A stretch of 64,000 nt of DNA from Thalassospira profundimaris (GTDB lineage: Bacteria > Pseudomonadota > Alphaproteobacteria > Rhodospirillales > Thalassospiraceae), in assembly GCF_003326755.1 (NCBI RefSeq), contig NZ_JPWH01000003.1, positions 1-64,000 on the forward strand, given 5' to 3'. Numbering within the stretch: position 1 is the first letter of the stretch; each line of letters starts with the position of its first letter. The notes below the pieces were generated by a model, which saw only the letters and a list, made by a program, of their open reading frames with translations, made no database searches and had not been told where the DNA came from. This document shows, piece after piece, positions 18,948-28,156 of this stretch. The position numbers and the translations under genes are program-made.

Positions 18948-19934
18948 ATGCCATCTGCTGTCCTTTTCTCGAAAATCTCGCGTCATTTCGGTGCGGTGCG
19001 TGCGATCGATGATCTCGATCTGGAAATTGCACCGGGCGAGTTTTTTGCCATGTTGGGCCCCTCTGGGTCCGGCAAAACCACCTGTTTGCGCCTTATTGCC
19101 GGTTTTGAACAGCCGACATCGGGGCATCTTGAAATTTTTGGCGAAACGATGGAAGGCGTTCCGCCCTATCGCCGTAACGTGAATACGGTTTTTCAGGATT
19201 ACGCCCTGTTTCCCCATATGAATATTGCGGAAAATGTTGCTTATGGCCTGATGATCCGGGGGGTGGGCAAGGCCGAAAGGTTGCGTGCCGCCGGGGAGGC
19301 ACTGGAAATGGTGCAATTGCCGGGCTATGGCGCACGCCGCCCCGGTCAGCTTTCCGGCGGGCAGCGGCAACGTGTGGCTCTGGCCCGTGCATTGGTCAAC
19401 AAGCCCAAGGTGTTGTTGCTCGACGAACCCCTGGGGGCGCTGGACCTTAAATTGCGTGAACAGATGCAGGAAGAACTCAAGGTTCTGCAACGCACATTGG
19501 ACATTACCTTTGTTTTCGTCACACATGACCAGGGTGAGGCCCTGTCGATGGCGGATCGCGTGGCGGTTTTTTCCGACGGTAAAATCATGCAGGTGGGAAC
19601 GCCCCAGGATATTTATCAAAAACCCCGATCGCGTTTTGTCGCCGATTTTGTCGGATCGTCAAATGTTTTGCCGCCAGACTTTGTTGAAACCCTGACCGGC
19701 CTTTCCCTATGGGCCAGTTTGCGGCCCGAGGCCATCACGATCACCGATCAGGGCGGATACGAGGCCCAGGCGATTTCGCAAAGTTACCTTGGCGGATCAA
19801 CCCGCCTTGGCCTGTCATTAAATGGCTTGCGCCTGAATGCGGTTGTCCCGGCAGGCAAACCTGTGCCCGAAAGTGGGGAAACGGTCCGGATTGACTGGGA
19901 CCGCAATGCCCTTCATTTGATGGAGGCGTCGTAA
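18948..19934 (+). CDS. ydcT: polyamine ABC transporter ATPase (YdcT-like)
   Basis: A 328-residue PotA-type ATPase. It has Walker A GPSGSGKTT (residues 37-45), the Q-loop VFQDYALFPHM, signature LSGGQRQRVALARAL, Walker B LLLDEPLGALD and switch His in THDQGEA. The C-terminus has a short TOBE-like regulatory domain. The ATG at 18948 lacks a good ribosome site and sits just behind a strong hairpin, hinting at lower expression than the binding protein. Its stop codon overlaps the next start (TAATG). Confidence 0.92.
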   Translation: MPSAVLFSKISRHFGAVRAIDDLDLEIAPGEFFAMLGPSGSGKTTCLRLIAGFEQPTSGHLEIFGETMEGVPPYRRNVNTVFQDYALFPHMNIAENVAYGLMIRGVGKAERLRAAGEALEMVQLPGYGARRPGQLSGGQRQRVALARALVNKPKVLLLDEPLGALDLKLREQMQEELKVLQRTLDITFVFVTHDQGEALSMADRVAVFSDGKIMQVGTPQDIYQKPRSRFVADFVGSSNVLPPDFVETLTGLSLWASLRPEAITITDQGGYEAQAISQSYLGGSTRLGLSLNGLRLNAVVPAGKPVPESGETVRIDWDRNALHLMEAS

Positions 19935-20932
19935 TGGTGGCCTCTTCATCCTCTGTACCCGATGGTGCCGCGATGTCGGGCGGAAGTCCCGCAGAAAGAC
20001 CCGCCATTCTGCCGGGACGCGGTGGGTTCTTTGGCGCATTTTCCGACCGGGTTTGGCGCAGCCAGGGGTTTTTGCTGCTTTTGCTTCTGGCACCGCCGGT
20101 TTTATGGCTGGGGATCATTTATCTGGGATCGCTTTTTGCCCTGTTATTGCAAAGTTTCTTCTCGATTGACGAGTTCACAGGGCTGATTCAGTACCATTTC
20201 ACGCTTAGTACCTATGGCGAACTGTTCCGCCCGACCAACCTTGATATTATCGTGCGCACCGTTCTGATGGCATCCAGCGTTACGCTGGCATCCGCCATTC
20301 TGGCGTTTCCCGTGGCCTATTTTGCTGCCCGTTATGCACGCGGCAAATGGAAGGCGCTGTTTTATATCGGGGTCATGCTGCCGCTGTGGTCCAGCTATCT
20401 GGTCAAGGTTTATGCCTGGAAACTGATTTTGGCCAAGGAAGGCATCCTGACCTGGCTGTTTGCCAAACTGCATCTGACATGGTTGCTGGATGGCTGGTTG
20501 TCGCTGCCGATCATTGGGGGCTATTCCCTCTCGGTCAGTTATACCGGCACTTTTCTGGTGTTTTTATATGTCTGGCTGCCTTTCATGATCCTGCCTATTC
20601 AGGCCGCGCTTGAACGTGTGCCAGGCAGCTATCTGGAGGCCTCATCCGACTTGGGCGCACAGCCGTGGCAGACGTTCCGTCATATTCTGTTTCCCTTGGC
20701 ACTGCCCGGTATTGCGGCAGGGTCGATCTTTACCTTTTCGCTCACACTGGGTGACTACATCATTCCGCAAATTGTGGGTTCTTCGCGCCTGTTTATCGGT
20801 CAGGCGGTTTATACCCAGCAGGGGACGGCGGGGAACATTCCACTCGCCGCGGCCTTTGCCGTCGTGCCGATTATCATCATGGGCTTTTATCTGTGGATGG
20901 CCAAACGCATGGGGGCTTTCAATGCGCTCTGA
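19934..20932 (+). CDS. ydcU: polyamine ABC transporter permease (YdcU-like)
   Basis: A 332-residue PotB-type permease with six membrane segments and an EAA loop near residue 235 ([25 protein letters not shown]). The first ~45 residues are a polar cytoplasmic tail. It is coupled to ydcT by a TAATG overlap and overlaps ydcV by 11 bp. It forms the channel with the YdcV-like partner. Confidence 0.9.
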   Translation: MVASSSSVPDGAAMSGGSPAERPAILPGRGGFFGAFSDRVWRSQGFLLLLLLAPPVLWLGIIYLGSLFALLLQSFFSIDEFTGLIQYHFTLSTYGELFRPTNLDIIVRTVLMASSVTLASAILAFPVAYFAARYARGKWKALFYIGVMLPLWSSYLVKVYAWKLILAKEGILTWLFAKLHLTWLLDGWLSLPIIGGYSLSVSYTGTFLVFLYVWLPFMILPIQAALERVPGSYLEASSDLGAQPWQTFRHILFPLALPGIAAGSIFTFSLTLGDYIIPQIVGSSRLFIGQAVYTQQGTAGNIPLAAAFAVVPIIIMGFYLWMAKRMGAFNAL

Positions 20933-21737
20933 TCGAAACACGCGGGCACCTGTCAGCCTGAAAATTGCGGCAGCCGGTGGTTTGTTGTTCATGCACCTGC
21001 CCATCCTGCTGATCTTTGCCTACGCCTTCACGACCGAGGAAAAAAGCTATCAGTGGCCGTTACCGGGATTAACCCTGAAATGGTTCGCTGTCACCTGGAA
21101 CCGGCCGGATGTCTGGCAGGCATTGGGGCTGTCGGTTCGGGTGGCGATTGTTTCCACCCTGATTGCCGTAGTGCTGGGCACCTTATGTGCCGGTGCCATT
21201 TCCCGCTCCAAATTTTTCGGGCGCGAAACAATTTCCCTGCTGGTGATCCTGCCCATTGCCTTGCCCGGCATTATTACCGGTATTGCGCTGCGTTCGGCGT
21301 TTAACCTTGCTGATATTCCCTATTCCTTCTGGACCATTGTTTTGGGGCACGCGACCTTTTGTGTGGTGGTGGTTTACAACAATGCGGTCGCCCGGTTTCG
21401 GCGTACATCGGGTTCACTGGTCGAGGCCTCGATGGATTTGGGCGCGGATGCGTTTCAGACCTTTCGCCATGTGATCCTGCCCAATATTGCAACCGCGCTT
21501 CTGGCGGGCGGCATGCTGGCCTTTGCCCTTTCATTTGACGAGGTGATCGTCACAACCTTCACCGCCGGGCAACAATCAACCTTGCCGATCTGGATGCTGG
21601 AAGAACTGGTGCGCCCCCACCAACGCCCCGTGACCAATGTGGTTGCGCTGGTGGTGGTGATGGTCACGGTTCTGCCCATTCTTGGGGCCTATTACCTGAC
21701 GCGGGATGGCGATCAGATCGCCGGTCATGGCAAATAA
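20922..21737 (+). CDS. ydcV: polyamine ABC transporter permease (YdcV-like)
   Basis: A 271-residue PotC-type permease. Six hydrophobic segments are visible, with an EAA loop [23 protein letters not shown] near residue 175 and the family phrase [11 protein letters not shown]. The ATG at 20922 lies inside the end of ydcU, so translation is coupled. The frame is open further upstream but that part is an alternate reading of ydcU. It is followed by patD after 22 bp. Confidence 0.9.
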   Translation: MRSDRNTRAPVSLKIAAAGGLLFMHLPILLIFAYAFTTEEKSYQWPLPGLTLKWFAVTWNRPDVWQALGLSVRVAIVSTLIAVVLGTLCAGAISRSKFFGRETISLLVILPIALPGIITGIALRSAFNLADIPYSFWTIVLGHATFCVVVVYNNAVARFRRTSGSLVEASMDLGADAFQTFRHVILPNIATALLAGGMLAFALSFDEVIVTTFTAGQQSTLPIWMLEELVRPHQRPVTNVVALVVVMVTVLPILGAYYLTRDGDQIAGHGK

Positions 21738-21759
21738 TTTTAAAAGACGGAGAATAATC

Positions 21760-23187
21760 ATGGATACTCAAATGCTGATCGGTGGCGCGTTTGAAAACGG
21801 CACCGAAACCGAGGAAAACGTCATCAACCCCAAAACCGGCGAAACCATCCTGCTGTTGCCCGAGGCATCAATAGACCAGATCGAACGCGCGGTTGCCGCC
21901 GCCGAGAAAGCCTTTCAAAGCTGGTCGCGCACAACACCCGGTGAACGATCGGCCTGCCTTCTGAAAATCGCCGACCGGATCGAGGCCGAGGCCGACGAAT
22001 TTGCCGCCCTGGAGGCGCTGAATTGCGGCAAGCCGATCAATGCCGTGAAAAACGATGAAATTCCGGCAATTGTCGATTGTTACCGGTTTTTCGCCGGGGC
22101 GGTTCGCTGCATGCCGGGATCGGCGGCGGGCGAATATATGGCCGGTCATACATCCATGATCCGGCGGGATCCGATCGGGATTGTAGGCTCCATCGCGCCG
22201 TGGAATTACCCGCTGATGATGATGGCCTGGAAACTGGCTCCGGCATTGGGTGGCGGCAATACGGTTGTGTTCAAACCATCCGAACAAACGCCGCTAACCG
22301 CCCTGAAAATGGCGAAAATTCTGGCTGATGTGCTGCCAGAAGGGGTGGTGAATGTGGTGCTGGGGCGCGGGGCAACCGTTGGCAACAGCCTGATCAATCA
22401 TCCAAAAATCGACATGGTATCGATCACCGGCGATGTCGCGACCGGCAAGAAGGTTTTGCAGGCGGCGGCAAAGTCCGTCAAGCGCACGCATCTGGAACTT
22501 GGCGGCAAGGCCCCGGTGGTTGTGTTTGATGATGCCGATATTGATGCGGTTGTTGAAGGGTTGCGCGCCTTTGGTTTTTATAATGCCGGGCAGGATTGCA
22601 CGGCAGCCTGCCGCATTTATGCCGGACCCAAAATTTATGACAAGCTGGTGGCGGATCTGGCATCGAGTGTATCGACCATCAAATATGGCCTGGCTGATGA
22701 CGGGCAAAATGAAATTGGCCCGTTGATTTCCGCCCGCCAGCGCGACCGGGTTTCAAGTTTTGTCGCCCGTGCGGCGGAGCAAAAACACATCGAAATCGCA
22801 ACCGGCGGCAAGCCCAAGGATGGCAATGGCTTCTTTTATCAGCCCACCGTGATTGCCGGGGCCTTGCAAAGTGACGAAATCGTCCGGCGCGAGGTATTTG
22901 GCCCGGTGGTATCGGTCACACGTTTTTCCGATGTGGACGAAGCCGTCACCTGGGCCAATGATTCCGATTATGGGCTGGCATCTTCAATCTGGACCCGCGA
23001 TATATCACGCGCCATGCAAACGGCGGCACGGTTGCGCTATGGCTGCACATGGATCAATACGCATTTCATGCTGGTTAATGAAATGCCGCATGGCGGCCTC
23101 AAACAGTCGGGTTATGGCAAGGACATGTCGCTTTATGCGCTGGAGGATTATACCGCCGTGCGCCATGTCATGATCGCACACGGTTAA
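21760..23187 (+). CDS. patD: gamma-aminobutyraldehyde dehydrogenase
   Basis: A 475-residue NAD-dependent aldehyde dehydrogenase. It oxidises 4-aminobutanal to GABA, the last step of putrescine transamination. Long stretches match E. coli PatD closely, such as [33 protein letters not shown], the catalytic Glu in [14 protein letters not shown] and the catalytic Cys in [14 protein letters not shown]. The ATG at 21760 has ACGGAG upstream. Its place at the end of a ydcSTUV operon mirrors E. coli. The putrescine aminotransferase is not in this window. Confidence 0.95.
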   Translation: MDTQMLIGGAFENGTETEENVINPKTGETILLLPEASIDQIERAVAAAEKAFQSWSRTTPGERSACLLKIADRIEAEADEFAALEALNCGKPINAVKNDEIPAIVDCYRFFAGAVRCMPGSAAGEYMAGHTSMIRRDPIGIVGSIAPWNYPLMMMAWKLAPALGGGNTVVFKPSEQTPLTALKMAKILADVLPEGVVNVVLGRGATVGNSLINHPKIDMVSITGDVATGKKVLQAAAKSVKRTHLELGGKAPVVVFDDADIDAVVEGLRAFGFYNAGQDCTAACRIYAGPKIYDKLVADLASSVSTIKYGLADDGQNEIGPLISARQRDRVSSFVARAAEQKHIEIATGGKPKDGNGFFYQPTVIAGALQSDEIVRREVFGPVVSVTRFSDVDEAVTWANDSDYGLASSIWTRDISRAMQTAARLRYGCTWINTHFMLVNEMPHGGLKQSGYGKDMSLYALEDYTAVRHVMIAHG

Positions 23188-23209
23188 ATTCGGCGTTGCG
23201 CCAACTTAT

Positions 23210-23255
23210 ATCGGGTTGCCTTCCGGTTTGTCATCCAGGCCGTTGGCAACCCGAT
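23210..23255. terminator. bidirectional hairpin between convergent genes
   Basis: ATCGGGTTGCC (23210-23220) and GGCAACCCGAT (23245-23255) are perfectly complementary with a 24-base loop. The element fills the gap between patD and the convergent flavoprotein gene. There is no long T-run on either side, so termination efficiency is uncertain. Confidence 0.6.
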
Positions 23256-24485
23256 TTATGTCGAAGTTGAAAAGCCCGAGGCCAGACACGCGCTTAACAA
23301 ATATCCCCCGGTGGGGGCTTCCCAATCCACCATTTCACCAAGGCAATAGGTGTCGGGGCGTTTGAGAAGCTGGAAATTTTCATCAAGCTCGTCCCACGCC
23401 ACACCGCCAGCGGTGCTAATGGCTTCATCGAGTGGGCGGGGGCGGGTAATGGGAAGGGGCAGGGCCTTGATGCTTTGCGCTAGTTTGGCCGGGTCATTCA
23501 GGACCTCGCGCGGGGTGACTTCAAATATCAATGCCGTTTTGGTGGCATCCAGGCCCAGTGTTTTACGCAAATGATTACCCAGCGAATTTTTACCGCGCGG
23601 TTTGGCAAGACGGGTGGTGACGTCGCCCAAGTCGCGGTCCGGCGTCAAATCCAGCATGAGTGTCGCGCTGCCGGTTTGTTGCCATTGATCGCGCAGGGTG
23701 GCAGAAATGGCGTAAACGGCACTGCCTTCGATCCCGATTTTTGAAATAACAAACTCGCCGCGAATGGTTTGATCGCCTGCCGAAAGTGTCACCGCCTTAA
23801 CCGGCTGGCCCGCGCATTTATCAATCAAATGCTGGGTCCAGTTTACAACAAAGCCGCAATTGGCCGGTTTGAACGGGTTGCATTTAATACCCGCCGCCTG
23901 AAGGATTTGCATCCATTTGCCATCCGACCCCAGGCGCTTCCAGCTTCCCCCGCCAAGGGCCAGAATGGTGATGTCAGCTTTGGCCTGTAGGGTGCCGTTG
24001 GGGGTGGTGAACAGGGCATTTCCTGCCTCATCCCACCCGGTCCAATAATGTCGGTAATGGATTTGACATCCCAAATCATCAAGCCGCCTGAGCCAGGCAC
24101 GCAAAAGCGGGCTGGCCTTCATTACCGTCGGGAAAACCCGGCCCGACGAGCCGATAAAGGTTTCCACTCCCAATTTGGCGCACCATTGGCGAATTTCGTT
24201 GGGTCCGAAAGCACGCAGATGTGGTTCCAGCCTTGCGCGTGAAGCACCATAGCGTGACAGGAACGTTTCCAGATCCTCGTTATGGGTAATATTCAGCCCG
24301 GATTTCCCCGCCATCAGAAATTTGCGCCCCGCACTGGGCATGGCCTCGTAAATTGTCACGTCATATCCGGCCCCGGCCAGCCTTTCGGCCGCCATCAGCC
24401 CGGCGGGGCCTGCACCAATAATCATGGCACTTTGGGCCGGTGTATCCGGTGTATGGGCGTTACCGGAGGCGAGGGGACGGGGCAT
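23256..24485 (-). CDS. NAD(P)/FAD-dependent oxidoreductase, HI0933/BaiN-like (TIGR03862 type)
   Basis: A 409-residue flavoprotein. The N-terminus has the dinucleotide-binding GxGxxG motif (IIGAGPAGLMAAE) followed by the family phrase GRKFLMAGKSGLNITH, and the C-terminus has AISTAGGVAWDELDENF and the FAD-contacting CLGEMVDWEAPTGGYLL. These fit the HI0933 family, in which most members have no known substrate. The start at 24485 (MPRPLASG) is the nearest ATG before the FAD motif; the ribosome site is weak and the frame is open much further upstream. It is divergent from the ABC operon and convergent with patD. Confidence 0.88.
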   Translation of the reverse strand: MPRPLASGNAHTPDTPAQSAMIIGAGPAGLMAAERLAGAGYDVTIYEAMPSAGRKFLMAGKSGLNITHNEDLETFLSRYGASRARLEPHLRAFGPNEIRQWCAKLGVETFIGSSGRVFPTVMKASPLLRAWLRRLDDLGCQIHYRHYWTGWDEAGNALFTTPNGTLQAKADITILALGGGSWKRLGSDGKWMQILQAAGIKCNPFKPANCGFVVNWTQHLIDKCAGQPVKAVTLSAGDQTIRGEFVISKIGIEGSAVYAISATLRDQWQQTGSATLMLDLTPDRDLGDVTTRLAKPRGKNSLGNHLRKTLGLDATKTALIFEVTPREVLNDPAKLAQSIKALPLPITRPRPLDEAISTAGGVAWDELDENFQLLKRPDTYCLGEMVDWEAPTGGYLLSACLASGFSTST

Positions 24486-24814
24486 AAAGATGGCCTTTAT
24501 CAGTGAGCAGGGAGGAGCTTGCCTTAAAGAGCACCGGTTATGACTGTTTCGCCCCATTTTGGCAATCCAATGCAATGACGTTACCCGCATCATGACGGGA
24601 AATGGCTGCCGGGTGATCGCGTCAAGGTGGGTGGAATGCGTTAAATTCTTGCGGAATCGTGCCAAACATTGGCAATTTTGTGCCAAGTCGTATAACAAAA
24701 TTCCAGTGCCCTTGGGCAAATCGAATTGGGGCGATATTCGGCCCGGGCCGCTTCCGGCGGGGATTGACGGTTATGCAGGCCCATAAATCAAAAGACGTTA
24801 TGTGGAGGAAAAAG
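24486..24814. promoter_or_regulatory. intergenic region with TGCCAA/TTGGCA operator cluster
   Basis: About 330 bp between divergent genes. It holds TGCCAA-ACA-TTGGCA (24660-24674), a further TGCCAA at 24681-24686, the dyad TGCCCTTGGGCA (24707-24718), and another TTGGCA near 24558. This cluster of half-sites, 100-250 bp before the ABC binding-protein start, looks like a multi-site operator. I see no small gene in it. Confidence 0.5.
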
Positions 24815-25870
24815 ATGTTCTCATCGCAGATCCGGCGTGTTGCCCGTGGGGCAATGGCGATTGCGGCGGTTGCCACCCTGTCAACGGCGGTGGCGGGTGT
24901 TGCCAGTGCTGCTGAAAAAATCAACATTGCAACCCTGGCCTTTGTGTCAAGCGCGCCGCTGTTTATTGCCAAGGAAAAGGGCTATTTCGCCGATGAAGGG
25001 CTGGATGCGGAACTGACCTTTTTCCGCGCGGCACAGCCGGTATCGGTTGCCATTGCATCGGGCGATGCCGATTTTGGGGTGACGGCCTTTACCGGTGGCT
25101 TTTTTAACCTGGCAGCCAAAGGTGCGCTTAAGGTCATTGGCGCGCAACTGCATGAAGAACCGGGATATGACGGGTCGGCCATTCTGGTGTCAAACAAGGC
25201 CTATGATGCCGGTTTAACCAAGGTCGAACAATTGGGCGGGCACAGTTTTGCCCTAAGCCAGGTGGGTTCAAGCTTTCATTACATGATTGGCAATGTCGCC
25301 GAAAAGGCAGGCTTTGATCTTGCCAGCATGGATTTAAAACCACTGCAGGCGGTGCCCAACATGATTGGCGCGCTTAAAACCGGGCAGGTGGACAGCATGA
25401 TCATTGTGCCCCACATTGCCAAGCCGCTGGCCAATGCAGGGGCCGCCCATATCATTGGCTGGGTCAAGGATTATGTGCCCTATCAGGTGGGCGGGCTGTT
25501 TACCTCCACCCGCAATGTTGAACAACGCCGCGATGTGGTCGAACATTTCGTCAAGGCCTATCAAAAAGGTGTTGCCGATTATCGCGCGGCCCTGCTGGCG
25601 ACCGATGAAAATGGCAAACTGGTCAAGTCTGATAGCACCGACGAGATCCTGAAAATCGTGCATAAATATGTTTATGCCGACGACCCGGAAGAAAAGGCAT
25701 TTCCCAAAATTCGCAATGGCGCGATGTTTATTACCAAGGATGCCCGCCTTGATGTGGCCGATGTGAAAAAGCAGGTCAAATGGTATCAGGATCACGGCTA
25801 TGTCTCCAAAGATGCCGACCCCGATACCTTCATTGATACCAGCTTTATCCCGCCGCTTGATGCAAAATAA
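24815..25870 (+). CDS. ABC substrate-binding protein, NMT1/SsuA-TauA type
   Basis: A 351-residue periplasmic binding protein. The ATG at 24815 (MFSSQIRRVARG) has GGAGG six bases upstream and gives a signal peptide cleaved near residue 33 (GVASA-A). The mature protein starts INIATLAFVSSAPLFIAKEKGYFADEGLDAELTFF, the usual opening of nitrate/sulfonate/taurine and thiamine-precursor (NMT1/THI5) binding proteins. The ligand is not evident. It is first of a three-gene operon, with a strong hairpin after it. Confidence 0.9.
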   Translation: MFSSQIRRVARGAMAIAAVATLSTAVAGVASAAEKINIATLAFVSSAPLFIAKEKGYFADEGLDAELTFFRAAQPVSVAIASGDADFGVTAFTGGFFNLAAKGALKVIGAQLHEEPGYDGSAILVSNKAYDAGLTKVEQLGGHSFALSQVGSSFHYMIGNVAEKAGFDLASMDLKPLQAVPNMIGALKTGQVDSMIIVPHIAKPLANAGAAHIIGWVKDYVPYQVGGLFTSTRNVEQRRDVVEHFVKAYQKGVADYRAALLATDENGKLVKSDSTDEILKIVHKYVYADDPEEKAFPKIRNGAMFITKDARLDVADVKKQVKWYQDHGYVSKDADPDTFIDTSFIPPLDAK

Positions 25871-25890
25871 GTGCTGCCGATCTTTGTTTG

Positions 25891-25918
25891 GAACCGGCCT
25901 GTGTTTGCGGGCCGGTTC
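25891..25918 (+). terminator. intercistronic hairpin after NMT1-type binding protein gene
   Basis: GAACCGGCC (25891-25899) pairs with GGCCGGTTC (25910-25918), 20 bp after the stop codon and followed by ATTTGTTTTT. It may terminate part of the transcripts so that the binding protein is made in excess over the ATPase and permease. Confidence 0.75.
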
Positions 25919-25960
25919 ATTTGTTTTTCCATATTCATTTCATTGACAAGAGGGCCGGTT

Positions 25961-26731
25961 ATGCGGCTGGAAATTTCCGGGGTCAGCCATCGTTATGATC
26001 AGATGGAGGCCCTGCGCGATATTGATCTGACCATCGAACCGGGCGAGATTGTCGCCCTGATCGGGCCATCGGGCTGTGGTAAATCAACCCTGCTTAGCAT
26101 TATAGGCGGCATGTTACAGCCTAGCGAAGGGCAGGTAAGTGCCAGTGGTGCCGTTCCCGAAGGATGCCTGAACCCGTTAACATATGTGTTTCAGGATTTC
26201 GCGCTGCTGCCCTGGCGCACGGTTGCAGGCAATATCAGCCTGGTTTTGGAAGATCATAAATTAAGCAAGGTAGAACGGGCGGCACGTATTGACGAAGTCC
26301 TGGCGCAAACCGGCCTGTCGGATTTTCGCAATGCCTATCCCAAGCAGCTTTCGGGCGGCATGAAACAGCGTGTTGGCATTGCCCGTGCGCTTGCGGTGCG
26401 CCCGGCTGTTTTGCTGATGGACGAACCATTGTCCGCCCTGGATGCGCAAACCCGTATTTTGCTGCTGGATGAGTTTTCGGCCCTGTTTGCTCGCACCGGC
26501 ATGACGGCGGTGTATGTGACGCATAATTTAAACGAGGCCGTTCGTCTGGCGCACCGGGTGGTGGCACTGCGCCGCCGCCCCGGCACGATCAAGGAAATTC
26601 ACACCATTGATGTGCCGATTGACCAGCGCCATGAAGGTGATCCGCAGATTGCCGCGCACGAGGCCGCGTTGTGGGAACTCATTCGCGATGAAGCCATTGC
26701 CGCAGACAAGGAGCTTGAACATGTCGGATGA
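25961..26731 (+). CDS. ABC transporter ATPase, SsuB/TauB type
   Basis: A 256-residue ATPase with Walker A GPSGCGKST (residues 35-43), signature LSGGMKQRVGIARAL, Walker B LLMDEPLSALD and switch His in THNLNEAVRLA, all typical of the nitrate/sulfonate/taurine family. The start at 25961 has AGAGG upstream. Its end overlaps the permease gene by 11 bp. Confidence 0.92.
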   Translation: MRLEISGVSHRYDQMEALRDIDLTIEPGEIVALIGPSGCGKSTLLSIIGGMLQPSEGQVSASGAVPEGCLNPLTYVFQDFALLPWRTVAGNISLVLEDHKLSKVERAARIDEVLAQTGLSDFRNAYPKQLSGGMKQRVGIARALAVRPAVLLMDEPLSALDAQTRILLLDEFSALFARTGMTAVYVTHNLNEAVRLAHRVVALRRRPGTIKEIHTIDVPIDQRHEGDPQIAAHEAALWELIRDEAIAADKELEHVG

Positions 26732-27524
26732 TCGCACAGCTGTAAAAAATCCTGTTCGGTTGCGAGCGATTGGGTTTAACCCGCGTGCCAACCCGTATGC
26801 TGCCTGGGGCAGTTTTATTGTATTGGTCATTCTTTGGCAAATCGGCTCCTCAACCGGGTTTATCAGCGAGCTTGCCATGCCAAGCCCTGTTGCGGTGGGC
26901 AAGGCCCTTTGGCAATTGATCGTTTCGGGCGAATTGTGGGTGCATCTGGCGGCATCGGCACAGCGTTTGGCGGTTGGCTGGGTGTTGGGGACAGTGGCGG
27001 GCCTGACAGTCGGGTTTTTAATTGGCATGTTTTCCTGGGCGCGGTCGCCCGGCGTGGCACTGGTTTCGGCCCTTTTTCCCATTCCCAAAATCGCGCTTTT
27101 GCCGCTTTTCATCATCTGGTTTGGCATTGGCGAGCCGTCAAAATTTGCCACCATTGGCTTTGGTGTGTTTTTCCCCACGGTGATCAATACCTTTAGCGGT
27201 GTGGACAATGTGGCGCGCAATTTGATCCGGATGGGGCAAAGTTTTGATCTGTCCACCTGGTCGATTGTGCGCAAAATCATCTTGCCTGGTGCCTTGCCCA
27301 CCATCCTGTCGGGTTTTCGTATTTCATCCTCTATCGCCATTATTTTGCTGGTCGCGGCTGAAATGATCGGCGCGCAATACGGCATCGGCGCTTTGATTCT
27401 GTCGGCAGGCAACCTGTATCAAACCGATCAGCTTATTGCCGGGGTGGTTGTTCTTTCGCTTTTGGGGCTGTCGGTTTCGTGGCTTTTGGGGCGGTTGGAC
27501 AAATGGTTGCTATCCTGGCGGTAA
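26721..27524 (+). CDS. ABC transporter permease, SsuC/TauC type
   Basis: A 267-residue permease with six membrane segments and an EAA loop near residue 170 (ARNLIRMGQSFDLSTWSIVRKIILPGALP). AAGGAG precedes the ATG, which lies inside the end of the ATPase gene. It completes an importer whose substrate (sulfonate, nitrate-like anion or pyrimidine precursor) is not revealed by neighbours. A terminator follows. Confidence 0.92.
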   Translation: MSDDRTAVKNPVRLRAIGFNPRANPYAAWGSFIVLVILWQIGSSTGFISELAMPSPVAVGKALWQLIVSGELWVHLAASAQRLAVGWVLGTVAGLTVGFLIGMFSWARSPGVALVSALFPIPKIALLPLFIIWFGIGEPSKFATIGFGVFFPTVINTFSGVDNVARNLIRMGQSFDLSTWSIVRKIILPGALPTILSGFRISSSIAIILLVAAEMIGAQYGIGALILSAGNLYQTDQLIAGVVVLSLLGLSVSWLLGRLDKWLLSWR

Positions 27525-27548
27525 TCGCGGGGTTGTTTGAAAATGTTT

Positions 27549-27579
27549 TAAAAAAGGGGCTAAATGCGGCCCTTTTTTT
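27549..27579 (+). terminator. terminator of the NMT1-type ABC operon
   Basis: An AAAAAGGGGC arm pairs imperfectly with GGCCCTTTTTTT around a short loop, and the run of seven T residues completes an intrinsic terminator 25-55 bp after the permease stop. Confidence 0.8.
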
Positions 27580-27654
27580 GTGGGGAAAGAATGGAACATT
27601 ACCCGTTTTGTGGGCGTTGCCGACCCGTTAGCAATAACAAAAAGGCAGATTATC

Positions 27655-28110
27655 ATGCACAATAATCAATGGATCCTTGTTGCCGATGGCGGGCAGGCAA
27701 ATGTTCTTGCCGTTACAAAGGATGCCGAAGGCTGTCATCTTGAGATTGTCCATGAAATGTCGGCGGATAATCGCCCCAGCCACGAAATCGCCAGTGACAA
27801 ACCGGGGCGCGGATTTGCCAATCCTGGCGGGAATCAGCAACGCCACGCCATGCCGCCATCAACCGATCCTCACCGCCATGCCCAGGATGAATTTGTGGCC
27901 GATGTGGTGAATTGGCTGACAGATAAACGCAATCATAACCGTTTTGAAAATCTGGTGGTGATTGCGCCACCCCGCATCATGGGTGAAATGCGCAACAAAA
28001 TGCCCAAGCCCCTGGCCGAGACGGTTGAGGGTGAAATAACCAAGGATCTGACCAATATACCTGTTCAGGAATTGCCCCGGCATTTAAGTGGAACAGCCGG
28101 GTGGTTGTGA
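27655..28110 (+). CDS. host attachment family protein
   Basis: A 151-residue soluble protein of the family annotated as required for attachment to host cells (AtsE-like, a baeRF-type fold). The family opening WILVADGGQANVLAV is present at residues 6-20, and the end has NLVVIAPPRIMGEMR and LPRHL. The middle is rich in His, Pro and polar residues. The family name comes from one plant-associated phenotype; the fold is related to peptide-release factor eRF1 domains, and a true function is unknown. The ATG at 27655 follows an AAAGGCAG ribosome site. Monocistronic. Confidence 0.85.
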   Translation: MHNNQWILVADGGQANVLAVTKDAEGCHLEIVHEMSADNRPSHEIASDKPGRGFANPGGNQQRHAMPPSTDPHRHAQDEFVADVVNWLTDKRNHNRFENLVVIAPPRIMGEMRNKMPKPLAETVEGEITKDLTNIPVQELPRHLSGTAGWL

Positions 28111-28156
28111 TCGGTATGGCGTTATACGCGATTTGCAAACAGCAAGTTCAAATTGC

